From a virus, in the IMG/VR virus record IMGVR_UViG_3300034358_000013, positions 1 to 41,641 of that record: 41,641 nt of DNA; one strand, written 5' to 3'. The notes under the pieces are model-generated. The model had not been told where the DNA came from, ran no database searches, and worked only from the letters and a program-made list of their open reading frames with translations. Each line of letters opens with the position of its first letter. Positions within the stretch are counted from its first letter, which is position 1. Made by a program: the position numbers and the translations under genes. Below are positions 27,849 through 34,576 of this stretch, piece by piece.

Positions 27849-27938
27849 GGGAGGGCAGGAGCGGTTCGGGCCCCTGATCAGGGGCAAGGGCACGTCATGA
27901 CGCGCAAAACGTCCCCAGCAGCCCCCTGTCACACAAAA
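27843..27938 (+). repeat. Duplicated intergenic element, copy B (upstream of NusG-like gene)
   Basis: Identical to copy A over 27843-27866 and 27906-27938, with a different interior that includes the perfect hairpin GCCCCTGATCAGGGGC (27870-27885). As in copy A it begins at the upstream gene's TAG. The first block can form CGCT/AGCG (27843-27846 with 27860-27863). Here the likely ATG of the NusG-like gene (27897) lies within the element, so the 33-base block is translated as KTSPAAPCHTKR. Confidence 0.6.
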
Positions 27939-28484
27939 CGGCCCCGTCCGAGGGACCCCAAGGCCCCCAAATCGAGGGGGGCGCCCCGCGTTCGCGTCGT
28001 GCTCGATCAATGGGTGCTCGTTCGCACGCAATCGGGACGCGAGAACTGGGCGCGCGTCAATGTCGAGAACCAAGGAGCGCGAACGTTCCTGCCCAAAGTG
28101 GAAGTGGGAACTAAGGGGTCCCTTGAAGTCCTGTTCCCCGGGTACCTGTTTGTCGAGGTCTCGACATGGGGGCACGCCTTCCTACGAGGGACATTTGGCG
28201 TGATCGGGTTTGTGCCGTCGAATGAACGCATCGAGCGCGTGCCGCGTCGCGTCATGGATCATTTGTTCGCGATCGTGAATGAAGAAGGGTATGTGCCCCT
28301 CCCAACGCAAAGACCCCTCCACAAGAAAGAACTGGTCATCGTCGATCGTGGGTCTTTCAAAAATTTCCTGGGTGTGTATATAGGGGACACCGGCGACAAG
28401 CGAAACGAGGTGCTCCTGCACTTCATGGGACGCGAAGTCAAGGCGACGTTCGAGCGACACGAATTGCGCCCCGTCAAGGATTAG
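27897..28484 (+). CDS. NusG/RfaH-like transcription elongation factor
   Basis: 195 residues from ATG 27897, which has AAGGG seven bases upstream; a GTG about 90 bases later would remove a Pro/Lys/Arg-rich leader. Residues about 40-130 are the NGN domain (WVLVRTQSGRENWARVN, FLPKVEV, LFPGYLFVEV, FGVIGFVPSN), which in NusG binds the polymerase clamp helices. Residues about 145-195 are a KOW domain (LVIVDRGSFKNFLGVYIGD ... LHFMGREVKATFERHEL). The protein probably modifies host RNA polymerase, as an antiterminator or competitor of NusG. A large hairpin (28485-28533) directly follows the stop and precedes the late-side genes. Confidence 0.88.
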   Translation: MTRKTSPAAPCHTKRPRPRDPKAPKSRGAPRVRVVLDQWVLVRTQSGRENWARVNVENQGARTFLPKVEVGTKGSLEVLFPGYLFVEVSTWGHAFLRGTFGVIGFVPSNERIERVPRRVMDHLFAIVNEEGYVPLPTQRPLHKKELVIVDRGSFKNFLGVYIGDTGDKRNEVLLHFMGREVKATFERHELRPVKD

Positions 28485-28533
28485 GACGTTACGCAGGGAG
28501 TCGAGGTTTTAACCTCCTTCCTGCGGTAGCGTC
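28485..28533 (+). promoter_or_regulatory. Long two-part hairpin directly after the NusG-like gene
   Basis: The outer stem pairs 28485-28497 with 28520-28533 (13 bp, one bulged G, one G-U). An inner stem GAGGT 28503-28507 with ACCTC 28512-28516 has a TTTA loop. It begins at the base after the TAG. There is no T-tract after it, so it is not a classical terminator. An RNase III site, mRNA stabiliser or antitermination signal for the NusG-like factor are possibilities. Confidence 0.6.
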
Positions 28534-28577
28534 TCCGCAATGCATCACGTCAACCAATCAGAGCGAGTACCGCAACA

Positions 28578-28745
28578 ATGAACTACGCACACCGCAACCC
28601 CAAACTCACACCGCATGAGCGTATCAAGCGCACAGAGATGCGACGTGAGATCGCAATGGGACTAACGATCGGTCTCGTCCTTGTCGTGTCAGCGTACGCC
28701 GCATGGGCACTCGTCGCTATCAAGATCGTCGCGGTTGGGGAGTGA
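28578..28745 (+). CDS. Small single-pass membrane protein, 55 aa
   Basis: ATG 28578. The N-terminal 25 residues are basic and polar (HRNPKLTPHERIKRTEMRRE). Residues about 27-50 (MGLTIGLVLVVSAYAAWALV) form one transmembrane helix with the basic side predicted cytoplasmic. Upstream AGAGCGAG is a weak ribosome-binding site. The stop lies 5 bases before the next start. Short phage membrane proteins in this position can be lysis or exclusion factors, but nothing specific is seen. Confidence 0.6.
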   Translation: MNYAHRNPKLTPHERIKRTEMRREIAMGLTIGLVLVVSAYAAWALVAIKIVAVGE

Positions 28746-28750
28746 TGACA

Positions 28751-28981
28751 ATGCAGGAGCATGAATACTTCGAGGACATCGCGGACTCGTTGCACTCCAA
28801 CAACGTGCCCCCCTTGCGTTCGATCGCGCGCACATTGCACAACCTCGAACGCATCGCAGACTCCCTCACAGCGATCGCGAACGCCCTCAACGCGGGTGTA
28901 CAGGGGGCCGCGTTGTTCGTGCCCCCGCGTCAGTCTGACGAAACAAACCCCAACAACGGGTCTAAGCACAAGGAGCGCTGA
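28751..28981 (+). CDS. Hypothetical helical protein, 76 aa
   Basis: ATG 28751 has GGGGAG eight bases upstream and is preferred to ATG 28745, which is too close to it. The protein has two helices (YFEDIADSLHSN and SIARTLHNLERIADSLTAIANALN) with leucine/isoleucine heptads, so it probably forms a small coiled coil. The tail PPRQSDETNPNNGSKHKER is disordered. No known family. Confidence 0.65.
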   Translation: MQEHEYFEDIADSLHSNNVPPLRSIARTLHNLERIADSLTAIANALNAGVQGAALFVPPRQSDETNPNNGSKHKER

Positions 28982-28984
28982 CGC

Positions 28985-29233
28985 ATGTCAAACACGCAGA
29001 CGAATAGCACTCCAAAACGGCCGCCCCCCAAGCCCCTGCCGATTTGGACCGCATGGCCCGATGTCACGGACGAGGGCACCCCGATGGCGCGCGTTCGCCT
29101 CGAATGCGGTCAGTACTCATTCACGGCCGGTTCGCAATACGACCCGAGCAAGGTCGGAGACTTCGCAAAGCGTGTTCGCAACGTCATCAACGCGATCACG
29201 CATCATGCAAACTCAGAAGGATGGCTCAAGTGA
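28985..29233 (+). CDS. Hypothetical protein, 82 aa
   Basis: ATG 28985, with CAAGGAGCG just upstream. The N-terminus is Pro/Thr/Lys-rich (NTQTNSTPKRPPPKPLP). It is followed by a compact region with MARVRLECGQYSFTAGSQYD and a C-terminal helix (KRVRNVINAITHHANSEGW). The stop overlaps the GTG of the next gene. No family recognised. Confidence 0.68.
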   Translation: MSNTQTNSTPKRPPPKPLPIWTAWPDVTDEGTPMARVRLECGQYSFTAGSQYDPSKVGDFAKRVRNVINAITHHANSEGWLK

Positions 29234-29589
29234 CACTCAAACCGCATCAGATCGGCGACAAGGGGCAACGATATGAGGCCCGCGCGACAAACTACCCAAA
29301 GGACGGGGAGAACGTGATCGGCTGGTCTGATACACGGGACGGCGCCCTCGCAATGTGCGATGCGATCGCACGCAACCCCCGCGTCACCCACACCCGCGTC
29401 ATTGATCGGTTCCCCTCGACAATCAATGAACCGATCAATGACGCGCACAACAGCATCGAACACGACTGGCCCCCTCAACGCCTGCGCACGTTTAGACCAG
29501 ACCCCAAGAGCTCGCGCTTGCAGGCATTCGACGACAAGGGCAACTGCGTCGTCGATACCGACTCGTTCTCACACGAGACGGAGCGATGA
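29230..29589 (+). CDS. Hypothetical protein, 119 aa
   Basis: GTG 29230 overlaps the previous stop (GTGA) and has AAGG nine bases upstream; the in-frame ATG 29221 abuts that AAGG and is less likely. The sequence alternates charged loops and short strands (KGQRYEARATNYP, VIGWSDTRDGALAMCDAIA, VTHTRVIDRF). No catalytic motif or known family. The stop overlaps the next ATG at 29586. Confidence 0.65.
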   Translation: MTLKPHQIGDKGQRYEARATNYPKDGENVIGWSDTRDGALAMCDAIARNPRVTHTRVIDRFPSTINEPINDAHNSIEHDWPPQRLRTFRPDPKSSRLQAFDDKGNCVVDTDSFSHETER

Positions 29590-29771
29590 CGATGTTAGAC
29601 TCGGAACTTGAAAAGGTGTGCTTGCGCGCAATGGACGAGTTTGCGATCGAACACGATGTCCCGCTCCCCCTCAACGTGCAAAAGATCGATCGGGGAGACC
29701 ACGTCGCGTTTTATGCATTCGCACCCAATGGCCGCGAGTTCCATATCACGGCTGCGAAGGAAAGATCGTGA
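29586..29771 (+). CDS. Hypothetical protein, 61 aa
   Basis: ATG 29586 overlaps the upstream stop (ATGA); ATG 29592 is an alternative. A helix (SELEKVCLRAMDEFAIEHD) is followed by beta strands (NVQKIDRGDHVAFYAFAPNG, REFHITA). The stop shares bases with the next ATG at 29771 (TGATG). Function unknown. Confidence 0.65.
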   Translation: MTMLDSELEKVCLRAMDEFAIEHDVPLPLNVQKIDRGDHVAFYAFAPNGREFHITAAKERS

Positions 29772-29992
29772 TGGCGCTCCGCAACAGAAAAACAATCCGT
29801 GAGCAATCACAGTACCAACGACGTGCGCGCGTGCAATGCATGTCGTGGGCCTCGGGCAACGTCTATCACAACAAGGTGGACGACGAATGCACGCCAGACT
29901 TCGCATGTTGTCAGCCATCGTTGTTCGAACAGGACGCGAAGAAACGATGGCAGCACTATCGTGATCAATACGGCACTGCTGGTCAAGTCTAA
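29771..29992 (+). CDS. Hypothetical protein with paired Cys, 73 aa
   Basis: ATG 29771 overlaps the previous stop and has AAGGAA upstream. Basic N-terminus (RNRKTIREQSQYQRRARVQ). Cys residues occur at about 27, 44, 51 and 52 (VQCMSWA, DECTPDFACCQPS). The C-terminal helix is KKRWQHYRDQYGT. The DECTPDFACCQPSLF pattern ('C.PDFSCC.P') is common in small phage proteins of unknown role that may bind zinc. Last gene before the packaging module. Confidence 0.68.
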   Translation: MALRNRKTIREQSQYQRRARVQCMSWASGNVYHNKVDDECTPDFACCQPSLFEQDAKKRWQHYRDQYGTAGQV

Positions 29993-29998
29993 GACCGA

Positions 29999-30026
29999 AG
30001 ACCGACCAGTCTAAACTACGCGGTCT
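29999..30026 (+). promoter_or_regulatory. Hairpin between early module and terminase genes
   Basis: AGACCG 29999-30004 pairs with CGGTCT 30021-30026. Inside, AGT 30008-30010 pairs with ACT 30015-30017 across symmetric three-base internal loops, closing a CTAA tetraloop. It lies in the 69-base gap before the putative small terminase. It could be an attenuator, or part of the packaging-site region often near terS. Stability is moderate, so the call is tentative. Confidence 0.35.
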
Positions 30027-30061
30027 ATTCCTCAAAAATAGAAATGTGGAGTGTGTGAAAA

Positions 30062-30490
30062 ATGGAACGGGTTCGCATCGACACGAATGGCAAGATCGAC
30101 AAGAGCAAGACTCCTGTCTATGAGAAGGGCCGCAGGGGACGTGCGAAGGGGTCTCCCAAGACAGGGGGCCGTCAGTTGGGCCAACAGAACCATCTGACCT
30201 ACATGATCAAGGATTGCATTCTGCAAGCCGCAACGCTCGCGGGGTCTGATGGACGGGGCAAGGACGGTGCCGTTGGATACCTCACGAAGATCGCGAACAA
30301 GAAGCCGGAGCTGTTCTGCCGACTGCTTGAGCGGCTGCTTCCCTATCAGGTCACGGGCAAGGACGGCGGTCCCGTGCAAATGCAGTACGGCACACTCGAG
30401 GAGATCCGCGACCGGCTCAAGGAACGTGGCATCCCCGCCGTCACACTCCTCGCAAAGCCGACCCACGTTGCCCCTGTCACGGAGCAGTGA
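30062..30490 (+). CDS. terS: Putative terminase small subunit
   Basis: 142 residues from ATG 30062. The basic segment KGRRGRAKGSPKTGGRQLGQQN resembles the GRPKG...GGR..G..N motif at the start of DUF5681-type and small-terminase-like phage proteins. A helical domain with ILQAATLAGSDGR and LFCRLLERLLPYQV follows. Its place two genes before the large terminase supports a DNA-recognition role in packaging. The identification rests mainly on position and this motif, so it may be another DNA-binding protein of the packaging operon. The ribosome-binding site GGAG (about 15 bases upstream) is distant. Confidence 0.6.
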   Translation: MERVRIDTNGKIDKSKTPVYEKGRRGRAKGSPKTGGRQLGQQNHLTYMIKDCILQAATLAGSDGRGKDGAVGYLTKIANKKPELFCRLLERLLPYQVTGKDGGPVQMQYGTLEEIRDRLKERGIPAVTLLAKPTHVAPVTEQ

Positions 30491-30493
30491 GCG

Positions 30494-31042
30494 ATGGGCT
30501 TCGCATGGGACGACGACGCGATTGCATTCGCACGCAGACACTGGGAAGACCCGCAGGGCTTGCGCGCATCAGAGATCGCAAAGGAGCTTGGGTGCTCTCG
30601 CAATGCGGTCATCGGCAAAATGCATCGCAAGGGGTTCGAGTGTGGGAGGGGTGATGGCTTGCCACGTTCACGCAAGGCAAAGACTGTGAAGGCCAAGACT
30701 CCTCGCAAGACGAGCTCGAGCACGCAGAAGAACTCCTCGCGGCTTGGGTCGTGGCGCACGTCGTCAAAGGGCGAGCGCACACCGCCCAAGGTCATCCCCA
30801 TTGTCGAGGACAGACCCGCAACGTCAGTGCCGTTGTTCGGTACTGACGAACGCGACTGCAAGTGGCCCACGAGTGCCGACGTGTTGTCAATGGAGGTGTG
30901 CGGTCAGGCGTCAACGATCGGCGCCTACTGCGACAAGCATGCGATGCTCGCATATCGTCAGATGCCCTCGCAGTCTCGCGTCGGTTCGTTCCGTGCGGAC
31001 AATGTGGAGCACACTAAGCGCTTGTGCGGGCCCCTGTCATGA
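30494..31042 (+). CDS. GcrA-like cell-cycle regulator homologue
   Basis: 182 residues. The N-terminal domain (FAWDDDAIAFARRHWED ... LRASEIAKELGCSRNAVIGK followed by MHRKG) is the GcrA helix-turn-helix, almost the family consensus (SAsqIA.eLGg.TRNAVIGK.HRLGL). The C-terminus RDCKWPTSADV ... VCGQAS ... YCDKHAMLAYRQ matches the GcrA C-terminal CRWP...FCG...YC..H..iAYqP. The middle is a basic disordered linker. GcrA acts with sigma-70 at promoters with CcrM-methylated GAnTC sites and is restricted to Alphaproteobacteria and their phages. This is the best host clue in the window. It sits between terminase genes and overlaps terL. Confidence 0.9.
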   Translation: MGFAWDDDAIAFARRHWEDPQGLRASEIAKELGCSRNAVIGKMHRKGFECGRGDGLPRSRKAKTVKAKTPRKTSSSTQKNSSRLGSWRTSSKGERTPPKVIPIVEDRPATSVPLFGTDERDCKWPTSADVLSMEVCGQASTIGAYCDKHAMLAYRQMPSQSRVGSFRADNVEHTKRLCGPLS

Positions 31043-32526
31043 ACTACGTCCCACAGCAGCCGTGGAACGAGCAGGACTTCGAACTGCTCGAGGAGTACTA
31101 CGCGGCCGAGTCACGCGAGTCGCTGTGGGCGTTCCGTCAATACATGGACCCAACGTTCCAGCGTGGCTGGTGGGTTCATGAGGTCTCGGAGCAGCTGCAG
31201 AAGTTCTTCGTGCGGCTTGAGAACAACGAACGACCCACACTGCTGCTCGAGGCACCCCCTCAGCACGGCAAGTCTAGGGGCCTGATTGACTTCGTCGCGT
31301 GGGCCTCGGGCAAGCGGCCAAGCCTGCGCACGATCTATGCGAGCTACTCTGACGACCTGGGTGTCGCGGCCAACATGTTTCTGCAGCGCATGTTCGACGA
31401 TCGCACGAAGTACGGTCGCGTGTTCCCAGCGACTGCGATCAACGAGACGAACGTCGTCACGATGACGGGTCGCTACCTGCGCAACTCCTCGTTCCTGGAG
31501 TTTGTCGGGCAGAAGGGCTCGTTCCGAAACGTCACGGTGCGCGGACAGGTCACGGGCAAGGGCCTTGACCTCGGCATCGTCGATGACCCGATCAAGGGAC
31601 GTGCGGAAGCACAGTCGCCCACGATACGCAACAGCACGTGGGCGTGGCTGATGGACGACTTCTTCAATCGGTTCTCGGAGTTCGCGGGTCTGATTATCAC
31701 GATGACACGATGGCACGTTGACGATCCTGCGGGTCGCTTCCTCGAGCGCTTCCCAGACGCTGTCGTGCTCAAGTACCCGGCGCTCGCGTTGGGCAAGCCG
31801 ATCAAGGGCAACAGCGCGAACGACCCGCGCGTCAAGGGCGAGCCGCTGTTCCCGGAGTTCAAGTCCAAGACGTTCTTGATGGAGCGCAAGCGCGCCTACA
31901 CCGAAGCGTCGTGGCAGTCGTTGTATCAGCAGTCGCCGATCGTGTCGGGCGGTGGGCTGTTCCCGATCGTCAAGCTTCACTACATGCCGCACCCCCCTGC
32001 GGCCGACGACATCAAGAAGACCGTGCGCTATTGGGACAAGGCCGGCACGCAGGACGGTGGTGCCTACACGGCGGGTGTGCTCATGCACGAACTCAACGAT
32101 GGGCGCTGGGTCATCGAGGACGTGCGACGTGGGCAGCTCAACGCATGGGACCGCGAGAAGCTGATCAAGGCGACGGCCGAAGCCGACGACGCGAAGTTCG
32201 CGCGCGTTGAGATCTGGGTCGAGCGTGAACCGGGCTCGGGCGGCAAGGAGTCTGCGGAGCGCACGATCGCAATGCTCAAGGGTCATATCGTCAAGGAAGA
32301 CCGCGTGACGGGCGACAAGGAGACGCGGGCCGAGCCCTACGCTGCACAATGGCAGGGGGGCAACATCCTGCTAGTCGCGGCGTCGTGGAACGCGAACTTC
32401 GTTGATGAGCACGAGTCGTTCCCCTCGGGCACCTACAAGGATCAAGTCGACGCGGCGGCGGGTGCGTTCGCGAAGCTTGTGAGCAAGACTTACAAATACG
32501 ATGCCACGATGTCGTGGGTCAAGTGA
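31039..32526 (+). CDS. terL: Terminase large subunit
   Basis: 495 residues from ATG 31039, overlapping the previous stop (ATGA). The ATPase part has LLLEAPPQHGKSR (71-80, Walker A variant), TIYASYSDDLG, the Walker B LGIVDDPIKGRAEA and the coupling motif LIITMTRWHVDD. The nuclease domain follows with RYWDKAGTQDGGAYTAGVLM (first Asp), VEIWVEREPGSGG and a late KDQVDAAAGAF (last Asp). This matches the psiM2/TIGR01630-like class. It cuts and pumps genome DNA into proheads through the portal encoded next. Confidence 0.95.
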   Translation: MNYVPQQPWNEQDFELLEEYYAAESRESLWAFRQYMDPTFQRGWWVHEVSEQLQKFFVRLENNERPTLLLEAPPQHGKSRGLIDFVAWASGKRPSLRTIYASYSDDLGVAANMFLQRMFDDRTKYGRVFPATAINETNVVTMTGRYLRNSSFLEFVGQKGSFRNVTVRGQVTGKGLDLGIVDDPIKGRAEAQSPTIRNSTWAWLMDDFFNRFSEFAGLIITMTRWHVDDPAGRFLERFPDAVVLKYPALALGKPIKGNSANDPRVKGEPLFPEFKSKTFLMERKRAYTEASWQSLYQQSPIVSGGGLFPIVKLHYMPHPPAADDIKKTVRYWDKAGTQDGGAYTAGVLMHELNDGRWVIEDVRRGQLNAWDREKLIKATAEADDAKFARVEIWVEREPGSGGKESAERTIAMLKGHIVKEDRVTGDKETRAEPYAAQWQGGNILLVAASWNANFVDEHESFPSGTYKDQVDAAAGAFAKLVSKTYKYDATMSWVK

Positions 32527-32539
32527 CAGGGGTTTGATG

Positions 32540-34576
32540 ATGGCTGCTACAAGGAAGAAGGCGCGCGTCGCGGACTCCGTGCCCAACGTGGGCAACGTGC
32601 GGCCCCTCGGTGTGACGGCCGACACGCTCATGAACTTCATGACCGGCATGGGCACGGAGAAGGACAAGGGCACCGCGACCATGTTCGGCTTCGCGGAGAT
32701 GCCGCGTGAGCAACTCGAGGCCGCGTATCGAGGCGACTGGATCAGTCGCAAGATCGTTGACATCCCGGCTTATGACGCGACACGCGAGTGGCGCTCATGG
32801 GAGGTCGACAAGAACGACGGCACCAAGATCTACGATGTCGAAATGGCACTGGGCATTCAGCGCAAGGCCATGCTCGCGATGCAGCGCGCACGGCTCTACG
32901 GTGGGGCGGCACTCGTCATCGGTGTTGATCAGGGCAAGGCCGAAGAACCGCTCGACGTGGAGCGCATCAAGCAGGGGTCGTTGAAGTTCGTGCATGTCGT
33001 CAATCGGCATGAGCTGACTGCGGGCCAGACCGAGTGGGACGTTAACAGCCCGTACTTCGGCGAGCCCCAGTACTACACGCGATCGCTGCAGTCGTCGGGA
33101 TCGTTGCGGCTACACCCCTCGCGTGTCGTGCGCTTCATGGGCCTCGAACCCCCTGACCTCAGCCTCAACCAGGGCTGGGGTGACAGCGTGCTGCAGTCTG
33201 TCGCGGACGCTGTGATGTCGGCGGGCACTGTGACGAACGCGATTGCGGCACTCGTCAATGAAGCGAAGATCGACATCGTGAAGATCCCAGAGCTGTCGGA
33301 GCGCATCAGCAACAAGGCGTATGAGGACCGACTCAAGTCGAGGTTCGCAATGGCGAACATGATGAAGTCGCTTTATTCGCTGCTGCTGATCGACAAGGAA
33401 GAGGAGTGGTCGCGCGTTCAGCAGACGTTCGTCGGCATGCCCGAGATCCTGCAGATGTACCTGCTCCTCGCGTCGGGTGCGGCCGACATTCCGGCCACGC
33501 GCTTTCTGTCGCAGTCGCCTGCGGGCATGAACGCAACGGGCGAGTCTGATACGCGCAACTACTACGACCGCGTCTCCACGGAGCAAAACATCACAGTCAC
33601 GCCAGCGCTGTCGCGGCTTGACGACGTGCTCCTGATGTCAGCACTCGGCACGAAGCCCGACGGCATCTTCTACGAATGGAACCCGCTGTGGCAGTTGGAC
33701 GAAGTGCAGAAGGCCACGATCGCGGTTCAGAAGAGCCAGGTGCTGCAAGCCGACGTGACGGCGGGCCTGCTGAACTCCATGGTCCTGCAGAAGGCACGCG
33801 AGAACCAACTGATTGAGGACGGTACCTACCCGGGCCTCGAGCAGATCATTGAGGAGTTCGGTGACGACATCGACGAGCGCGAGGAAGAGGCAGGGCCGAC
33901 GGACCCACGGCTCGATCCCGAAGACCCCGCATATGACCCCGCGTTCGCGGCGTCGGAAGCAGCCCGCATTGCAGGCGAGACAGCAGACCCCGCCGCCGTG
34001 CCCGCTCCTGCGAACGAGAACGAGCCGCCGGTCGCGAAGAAAAAGAAGAAGGCCGCGTTCGGTGATGCACAGGCGATGGCCGACCGCATCAGGCTCGCCG
34101 ATGCGTCGCGGCCTCGCACGCTGTACATGCGTCGAGACGTGCTGAACCAAAAGGAGATCAAGGCGTGGGCCAAGTCGCAGGGGTTCGACACGACCCTTGA
34201 CGATATGCACGTCACGATCATCTACAGCAAGACTGCTGTTGACTGGCTCGCGATAGGCGACCAGTGGGGTGGGGGCGACGACAAGGGCAACCTACACGTC
34301 AAGCCAGGCGGGCCTCGCGTCATTGAAGTCTTCGGCAAGGCAGTCGTGCTGGCCTTCGCGAACACGGACCTGCAATGGCGCTGGCGCGATGCGATGGACA
34401 GGGGCGCGTCGTCGGACTACGAGGAGTACACACCGCACGTCACGCTGACCTACAACGTCGGCACCGTCGTGCTGGACAACGTCGTGCCCTATCGCGGGGC
34501 CATCGATTTGGGGCCGGAGATCTTCGAGGAGATCAAGACCGGCTTCAACAATGAGACCGACACCAAGGAGTCGTGA
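32540..34576 (+). CDS. DUF1073-type portal protein fused to a 2H-phosphoesterase (Acb1-like) domain
   Basis: 678 residues; ATG 32540 is chosen (AGGGG seven bases upstream), and ATG 32537 is adjacent. Residues about 20-450 are the DUF1073 portal (LMNFMTGMGTEKDKG, YRGDWISRKIVDIPAYDA, TRFLSQSPAGMNATGE). Residues about 450-535 are acidic, then a Lys/Ala linker. Residues about 535-665 are a compact domain with two H-x-T motifs, MHVTIIYS (His557, Thr559) and PHVTLTYN (His633, Thr635), the catalytic signature of 2H phosphoesterases such as the anti-CBASS nuclease Acb1. The combination is recognised in family naming (Acb1-like N-terminal domain). The domain may be cut off or act in the capsid; not shown here. 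Confidence 0.88.
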   Translation: MAATRKKARVADSVPNVGNVRPLGVTADTLMNFMTGMGTEKDKGTATMFGFAEMPREQLEAAYRGDWISRKIVDIPAYDATREWRSWEVDKNDGTKIYDVEMALGIQRKAMLAMQRARLYGGAALVIGVDQGKAEEPLDVERIKQGSLKFVHVVNRHELTAGQTEWDVNSPYFGEPQYYTRSLQSSGSLRLHPSRVVRFMGLEPPDLSLNQGWGDSVLQSVADAVMSAGTVTNAIAALVNEAKIDIVKIPELSERISNKAYEDRLKSRFAMANMMKSLYSLLLIDKEEEWSRVQQTFVGMPEILQMYLLLASGAADIPATRFLSQSPAGMNATGESDTRNYYDRVSTEQNITVTPALSRLDDVLLMSALGTKPDGIFYEWNPLWQLDEVQKATIAVQKSQVLQADVTAGLLNSMVLQKARENQLIEDGTYPGLEQIIEEFGDDIDEREEEAGPTDPRLDPEDPAYDPAFAASEAARIAGETADPAAVPAPANENEPPVAKKKKKAAFGDAQAMADRIRLADASRPRTLYMRRDVLNQKEIKAWAKSQGFDTTLDDMHVTIIYSKTAVDWLAIGDQWGGGDDKGNLHVKPGGPRVIEVFGKAVVLAFANTDLQWRWRDAMDRGASSDYEEYTPHVTLTYNVGTVVLDNVVPYRGAIDLGPEIFEEIKTGFNNETDTKES

